Shown here: positions 36,680-64,000 of the stretch, piece after piece
Numbering within the stretch: the first letter of the stretch is position 1
Layout: the number at the start of each line of letters is the position of its first letter
Assembly (NCBI RefSeq): GCF_010015445.1
Contig: NC_053134.1
Coordinates: forward strand, 7,181,136-7,245,135
Source of the DNA: Perca fluviatilis
Lineage: Eukaryota > Chordata > Actinopteri > Perciformes > Percidae
DNA: 64,000 nt
Direction: 5' to 3'
Translations under genes and position numbers: made by a program
The notes under the pieces: generated by a model
Databases searched by the model: none
Seen by the model: the letters and a program-made list of their open reading frames with translations, nothing else
What the model was told of the DNA's origin: nothing

Positions 36680-38347
36680 TTTATTAAAAACTGTTGCCTG
36701 ACAGTTTAGAATCATTGTTTATAGGAGAATTAAACTCTGATAGAGCAGATGTTTACAAATGGTCGTTGTTAATGTACAATCATCAAGAAATACATGCTTA
36801 CTAGCTCCTGACTAGCAGATGTATACCTCACTAACACAAATCTGAAAGAGGCACACATTGTATAACGACATCAGCCAATGAGCTAAAATGAATAGAATTA
36901 TCCCTTCACTAAAAAAAGTAGGAATTTGGGTTTCTCCCACTGTAAAATCTGCCTTAACAGGGTAGTGCAACATACGGCAACCTAACCAAGAAGAAACATA
37001 CCTTCAAAAATGACCGTTTTTTGAAACTACAAACCTTGAGTACCCTGGCTAGACAGTGAGTAGTCATGCAAACTGGATGCTTAAATTTGTCATTATTTTG
37101 TGAAAAATGTCAAACAGAGCACCTATATTATTACAATTCATCTCAAAACAGGAGATATACGGCATAGTTTCTGCAAAATTAAAAATGTTTTCTTCCTTTT
37201 GAGCATTTCCTTAGAAATATAGTTCATGCATACTTTCCACAGTATTTGCCCATAAAAAAAAAATCCCCTTTTTCTTTACATTTTCTTTTTAATTTAAAAG
37301 AATAATTGTTGGAAACATATTTCCTAACAAACCCTGACACCCTAAATAAGCGGCAGCCTGTGCTTTACAAACAATAAAATGTTCCTATTTTATAAATATT
37401 AGCTTTTGGCTTTGATATAAAAAAGGTCAATTTTGCTCTTTTATGTCTATACACCGTTTTACCCATTAACCATATCTAATGTGGCTAAACAGGCAAAAAA
37501 ACAAACATTTTAATTGTATGAAAAATATCTACATTATTCATGACATTTCCAGTTTTTTCCAGGATGCTGTTTCTTTAACCCATCACTTAAATGGTTTGTA
37601 TGTTAAATTTAAAAAATACAGGTGTAAAACCTCTTAACCAGAGAGATCAACCTAGAGAGCAGAATATCAACTTCCTGTTTCTTTGTAGAAGCTGGATTTT
37701 CACAGTTAAATCCCACCTTGTTACATCATTAAACTCTTGAACACACATCACCGAGACTTTGCATCCACGATACAGACGAAACATCTTACCATTTTGAATA
37801 TTTTATGTTTGTTTTTCTTCAATTCTACGTTTAGATTTTGCCTTAACAAAATGACACGGTAGGTTTTATTAAACTACTAAGAAGGCGGCCAGTTGTGTAT
37901 ATTTTGTTTTACACAAAAAGTAGCTCCTACATCCGTTTACAGTTAAAAATAATTCCCAGACTTCCTAGGATTTCAGAGGGCTTTAAATATTCCTGACAAC
38001 TGTTCTGTCTCACTTCCACACACGCGCGCACACACACGCTCCTGGACTTGACCTTTGACCCACAGCTGTGACAAACTATTAACTCTGACCTCAGCTGAGC
38101 ATCAGTAACGTTAGCAGTTGTTGGTAGAAAATATGTCAAGAGAAATAGAATCCAGTTCTTTGAGAGAAAAGCAGTCCGGTTTCCCCACATACAGTAAATG
38201 TGGCGTTCTGCAGTGGGTTTCTGTTGAACAGTCCATCGGGAGTCCTTCCTGAGCTGATGATCCCTGACCTAAGATCAATCAGGGGTCGTAAGTTGTCTAC
38301 CAACTGGCTCCGGGGCTGTGATGCGACTTCACTGCTGTAAAACCAAA
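36680..38347 (-). other. fgd6: Probable fgd6 3' UTR
   Basis: AT-rich sequence without repeats after the fgd6 stop. Two minus-strand AATAAA signals are candidates: 37865-37870 (about 480 nt past the stop) and 36680-36685 (about 1.67 kb past it). Either or both could be used. The assignment is by position only; no coding potential was seen. Confidence 0.5.
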
Positions 38348-59077
<20,730 letters not shown>

Positions 59078-59845
59078 GACTCCCGACTTGCTCCTTTCTC
59101 CATGAGTAAATTTACTTTCAATGGAAATGCGAGAAAATCTGCGTTTTTTCCTCCTTCGACACCATTGTCAGTTTGGAAACTACTCCAGGAAGAAAACATG
59201 CACATCCATCGCTGTTGCTCCTTATCTCAGCAGCGGATGCACGGATACGGTCTTTACGCCTGTTACTTTTTCCATTTTTCCCGAAGTTTTTAGCCACGGT
59301 GCTTTTCCCAATAACGTCAAGTAGGACACAACAAAACAACACAGTTCCGTTTGTACATTTCAAAACAAAAATATTGTTAGATAATATCTAGTGTAGTTGT
59401 TGTAATACGACATAAAGTAGCTACATAAGTAGGCATTCATATATGTTCAACTGTATATTTTCAGTAAATAAAAAAAGTAAAAAATAATTTGCTACTGCTG
59501 TGATTCTAATTCACAAAACATTGTTAAAATGCGTTTTTTATTTTGAAGGCAATTTCCGGTAATGCAGTGGCTGTTTCTCGCTAACCTTAAACGCTTTTCT
59601 TGCCTAGCTTTCCAAACGATGTGACCACTGCCTTTCGCGCCCACCGGAGGCGCTCTAACTGGCACGAACGCATGTTTGTTGCTAGAGAGCAAGCGGCGGT
59701 TGAAGACGAGCACTATGGGAATTGTAGTTTTAGCGACGTTTTAGCAACCGGCTAACTACCAACTTGTCAACGGCTGGCTGTTCCTCACTACTGTCGCCTA
59801 CAACTTCAGAATGCAGAACGGGCTGTGTATAGATGGCGGAGAGCA
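59078..59845. promoter_or_regulatory. Shared divergent promoter interval between fgd6 and vezt
   Basis: 768 bp separate the two start codons, so regulatory DNA of both genes must overlap here. The vezt-proximal half (about 59580-59840) is richer in CG dinucleotides than the surroundings and contains GCGCCCACC, a ZNF143-type motif and a YY1-like motif. No TATA box was seen close to either start. Confidence 0.65.
59716..59728 (-). promoter_or_regulatory. ZNF143/SBS-type motif ACTACAATTCCCA
   Basis: On the minus strand the sequence reads ACTACAATTCCCA, the core of the SBS motif bound by ZNF143 (STAF), often with THAP11/HCFC1, in vertebrate CpG promoters. It lies about 120 bp upstream of the vezt start codon. 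The motif match is visible; occupancy is inferred. Confidence 0.55.
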
Positions 59846-59853
59846 ATGACTGA
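59833..59853 (+). promoter_or_regulatory. Six-codon upstream ORF overlapping the vezt start, inside a YY1-like motif
   Basis: ATG-GCG-GAG-AGC-AAT-GAC-TGA starts 13 nt before the vezt ATG and stops 5 nt after it, in another frame. Its context TAGATGGCGGAG also resembles a YY1 site. If transcription starts upstream of 59833, ribosomes would meet this AUG first; if it starts at or after the YY1-like site, the uORF may not be transcribed in full. Confidence 0.4.
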
Positions 59854-61247
59854 GGAGTTTGATGAAGATGTGGTATTTGAGGTTTGTATTACAGCCGCTG
59901 TTTTTTTTTTATTGAAACTTACGGATGCTTTGTCATACCTTTCGAGTTCTGAGGTAAATGTAGACGCTGGGTTCCCGATTCATTAACGGCAGCTTAGCTC
60001 TATGGCTCACACACTCACACAGATAGCTAGCTAAACAAGCTAGTAGGCATGCGAGCTTCACATAAGCAGCCGTTTACCCTGTTGCCATGCATTGGCAATC
60101 CAAAACAAATCCACATATTTGGCTGGCTGCTAACTGTGTTTCTGCCAAGGAGCTTTGGTGGTCATGAGAGGGAGCTGAGCTGTGCGAGTGTGCGCATTGT
60201 TGTTGGTGTTTCATCATTAGCTAGCTACTAGATTAGGAGAGAGGTGGGGTGGGGATGACCAGATCCAATGCGTCGGTTCTGGAGAAAAAAAAAAAAAATC
60301 CTTGACACACACGTAGCTACGTCTGGATGGTGACAACATGAGCTAATGCGACTTCGTGTGACAATGCATGTGAGTAGCATTTAATTGTTATGCTGCTATC
60401 TAGGAATATAGCCTATTATGATGGGTTATTTACATTAAACTGAGATGCAGCTGTGCAGAGGCACCAAAACACAGCAAATATGCTAAGTAATGTTTTCCCA
60501 GCAGCTGGGGGAGAACTGGGTCAGACATCTTTTGGACATATTCTGGCATGGGGTGTTTTTCCTCCTCTCTGCTTATTTCATGGCTGATTTGATTCTGAGC
60601 TTTCTTTGTTTAGGGTAAGAAACATCATCGCCTGTGTTTATCCCTCTGAGTAGATAGGATTATTACATGATGACTTGTGCTTAGATTTAGTCCAGTTTCC
60701 ATGGTGCAATGAGAGGCTCCAAAGACAGTCCTGGCATCTGTATGAGTGATTTACAGATTCACATGTGAAGGCACTTTGCTTTACAACATTCCTCCGAGAA
60801 CAGAAAAGTAAGCTGCAAGGAAGAGATATGGGGGGATGTGGGTGAGGGAGGTGCCTCAACTTCAGCTGATGAATCCTGAGGGAAGGTAGACTGGCTTGAC
60901 GAATCAGTTCCCTCGCTTATCAGAGTCAGGACACCTTTGGATTCACTCTGGGGAAAAGCTAGAGCAGAATAAGCTCAACCCACATCAGACTGATGACTAC
61001 ATTTTCTCCCCCTATCCTTCCATCTGGCACTATTGAATGTCTTGCTCTCCCCCCCTTTCATCCATCATTCCTCAACAACTGCTCAATCTGTCTCTCTCTC
61101 TCTTTGCAGAACTCCCCTCTTTTCCAGTACCTGCATGATCTAGGGCACACAGACTTTGAGGCATGTCCAACAGCGTCACAGGACGACGAATATGGTGGAC
61201 AAGAGGGAGACCTCACCACTCCTGACGAAGATCCACGGAAAACTTCA
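59846..61247 (+). CDS. vezt: Vezatin, first two coding exons; gene continues beyond the window
   Basis: Vezatin is a transmembrane protein of adherens junctions that links myosin VIIA to the cadherin-catenin complex. Exon 1 (59846-59881) codes MTEEFDEDVVFE and exon 2 (61110-61247) continues NSPLFQYLHDLGHTDFEACP. Human VEZT begins [20 protein letters not shown], so the match is almost residue for residue. Both exons end in phase 0 with GT donors (GTTTGT, GTGAGT); exon 2 follows a TCTCTTTGCAG acceptor. Only 58 residues of a protein of roughly 780 are present; the membrane segments and coiled coil lie to the right of 64000. No third exon was found between 61248 and the window end. Divergent from fgd6, whose start codon is 768 bp away. 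Confidence 0.93.
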
Positions 61248-61833
61248 GTGAGTTCCTCCCATCCTTGACACGAATATCACACATGCCTGTCCATTTTAAT
61301 TTCCTCAACTGATCAACCAGTTTAACTAATCAATCTAATTTTGTCTCTCGTATCCCGACTTTAACTTTTATTTGCGGCCAGGTGAAATCCAAATCAAAGA
61401 TATGCTTAAACATAAAACCTGGTGCACATTCAGCCATCCTCATCCGCCCAATCATGAAATGATTAAAACAAAAACCAGAAGGATCTCATCTTAAAATCAA
61501 GTGCTGATAAAAGAGTAACATGGTGTTCAGATTGTTTAGAAATGTACCTGTCCTGTCATTTTCTGGAGACATGGTTATTATTTTGACCAATGACAAATAG
61601 CTGTAATTATTTATTTATTATTTATCTGACTTGGCCAGTGCACATGACTGTAAACGTGCCAAAAGGGCTATTTTTCATCCATAGTCCCTGGAAAATTGTT
61701 ACATAGTCACCCTGAAATAGATCATAAATTTACTGTAAACCAATTACAAATTACAAAAATGTCAGACAATTTCCTAGAGCCCAAGGTTACATTTCCAAAT
61801 AGCTTGTTTTGGCCAACCAACAGTTCAAAATCC

Positions 61834-61954
<121 letters not shown>

Positions 61955-63913
61955 TGTATGATGCAACCTTTGAGTTTTTTTAACAATTAGGTTATTAGTC
62001 GATTAATCTTTTAATTTTGATAATCTGTTAATCATTTAAACTGTTTTTTTTTTTTGTAATGCAAAAATGCAGAATATTATAAAATAGGTTTTCTCTGTTT
62101 GATTTCATTGTGATCATAATGATCTTCGTTTGTGGACGGTCAGTCGGCCAAAACGCGACATTAAATGATGCAACAAGGGAGTTTTACTATTTTCTGATTT
62201 TTTTTTTTTTTAATAGACCAAACAATTAATAAAGAAAATGGTCTGCAGATGAATCAATAATTAAAATAAGGATTATTTGCATCTTTAGATGAATCAAGAC
62301 CCCATCAGGTCAAAATCAGTCGACTATATGTGACTGATAGGGGCTAGGCCTAAGTTACTCCATCACTATTCACTATAACATAACAGTCTGCATCCCTGAC
62401 CCGGGGCGGTGTGTGTCTGTCTACGTGTGTTTGTCACAGAAAGTAATTCATTTGACTATTGACTCCAAACAGTGACCCGTATTGGCAAACAATCAACCAC
62501 AGACCGTTATGTGCACTGGTTTTCTTTGCTTCGCTTTAATCAGACAAAGCATGGCAACCAGGGCTTCCTACACACAGATGCAGGTATTTTGCATTGCATG
62601 TTCTTTAATCTTTAATCGCACACAACGGCAGATTCCTTTTCTGCATCTCTCTCCTGCTGTTGTCCAGATTTTTAGAAGAGATAGTCTAAATGTGATTACT
62701 TACCTTAATTACCATGACGTAATTCCTGAACGTCCTCTTTCAAATTGTTTGCGTTTTGTTGATATTTACATATGTATGCGTGTTTTTGGATCTGTGTGCA
62801 CTTCACCTCCGCAATCAGAGGAACATGTGAACTTTGAATTGCACTTGCTTTAATCTAACCGTCGATGACTGTCGTTTGAGTAGACATGTGATTCACACAG
62901 ACTTGTCCTGGGAAGCTTGCGGATCAGATGACTCGGCCTCTCCTCGTTCTCCCCCTCTTCTTTTTCGACGGGAAACAGTTTTGTGTTTGTTTCGTTCAGG
63001 AACTTTCCGTACGTGTCACGCTTCCTCTCTGGTACGCTGTTATTCTAAGGAGTTAAGGAGGATGAGGGATTCGGATGAGAGGGGTCGTTCCTGCATGGCC
63101 AGTTTCCTGGAGCTCAGATAAAGTCGGAGCCGAGGCAAAAACACCTCGTTCACATAGACGGACCACAGTTTATCTTTTTACATTACCAGTTAAAGGTCTT
63201 ACTAAACACAGCTCACATACACATTTGTGGTATGTACTGTATATGTGAATGTCCATGACCTGAAATGTCGTGTCAATTCATTTGTAAGTTGAAGCAGGAT
63301 TGGCCCAAAACTTTTTCAAGTGGGATCATAATCGCAAAGGCTGCTGGTTCAAATCTATTATGGAAGTAAAAAAAAAAAAAACAATACAGCAAATATTCAC
63401 ATTTGAGATGTGGAACCAGTTAGTTTTGGGCATGTTTACTTGGAAAAAAGACTTAGCTAGTTAGTTGCTGATTCACAACAGCAAAGTCTTCACATTGCTT
63501 GTTTTGTCTGACCAAAACCCAATACAGTTCACAATGATATAAACCAGAAAGAAATTCTCATATTTGAGAAGCTGGAAACAGAGGAATTATTTGGTTGATA
63601 GGTGAAACCACAGCTTGATGTTTTTACGGTTTTTGATTGGATTAAAGAAGATATAATGTGTTTGTTAGCAAGCTTTAGAGGTGCTGGTAGGATTCTGTTT
63701 GGACAGAGCTAGGCTAGCTGTTTCCCCCTGTTTCCAGTCTTTGTGCTAAGCTAATCATCTCCTGCCTCTGTACTGAATGGACAGATTTGAGAGTGGAATC
63801 AATCTTCTTTTCTAATGCGCAGCAATTATTTTATTTTTATTTTTTTTCAAAAATGTTGAACTATTCGCTCAAAGCACTACATGCTATACACATAGATTTG
63901 TTAACAAATGCAG

Positions 63914-63914
<1 letters not shown>

Positions 63915-63993
<79 letters not shown>
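63915..63993. repeat. (TG)n microsatellite at the right edge
   Basis: About 39 TG units ending 7 bp before the window end. Confidence 0.96.
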
Positions 63994-63995
<2 letters not shown>

Positions 63996-64000
63996 GTTCA

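Noticed and set aside
62482..63121. A third vezt exon
   Set aside because: The ORFs show no resemblance to vezatin's next segment; the gene most likely continues beyond the window.

Overview
The window looks like nuclear DNA of a teleost fish, most likely a percomorph. Three vertebrate genes can be assembled exon by exon, and the rest is dominated by (CA/TG)n microsatellites, tRNA-derived SINEs and short palindromic DNA elements (MITEs), many of them bounded by TTAA. Several of these repeat families I recognise from memory as common in percomorph genomes. Nothing bacterial or viral was seen.

Layout. Positions 1-32331 are intergenic: no exon of a known gene was recognised, and the sequence is a mosaic of repeats with one CG-rich, promoter-like patch near 13.6-13.9 kb. 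Positions 32332-35232 (minus strand) hold a complete four-exon ndufa12, an accessory subunit of mitochondrial complex I. Positions 38348-59077 (minus strand) hold a complete 21-exon fgd6, a Rho-family GEF with proline-rich N-terminus, DH, PH, FYVE and PH domains; the model gives 1292 residues with every junction in phase. From 59846 to the right edge (plus strand) lie the first two coding exons of vezt (vezatin, an adherens-junction membrane protein); the gene runs out of the window. fgd6 and vezt are head to head with 768 bp between start codons, and that interval carries a ZNF143-type motif.

The order ndufa12-fgd6-vezt matches the human 12q22 neighbourhood, except that NR2C1, which lies between NDUFA12 and FGD6 in human, has no room here: only 3.1 kb separates the two genes. 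The three genes are not known to share a pathway; the linkage is conserved synteny.

The most interesting signals are: (i) fgd6 exon 6, which in the transcript is preceded by (GU)n and followed from intron position +5 by (CA)n, two complementary tracts that could pair around the exon; (ii) a GC-AG intron in fgd6; (iii) several fgd6 introns made up largely of MITEs, including a MITE nested in a MITE; (iv) a coding-looking antisense ORF of unknown identity in fgd6 intron 5; (v) a frameshifted captured exon-like domain in a TTAA element near 14.1-14.9 kb; and (vi) an upstream AUG that overlaps the vezt start codon and sits in a YY1-like motif.
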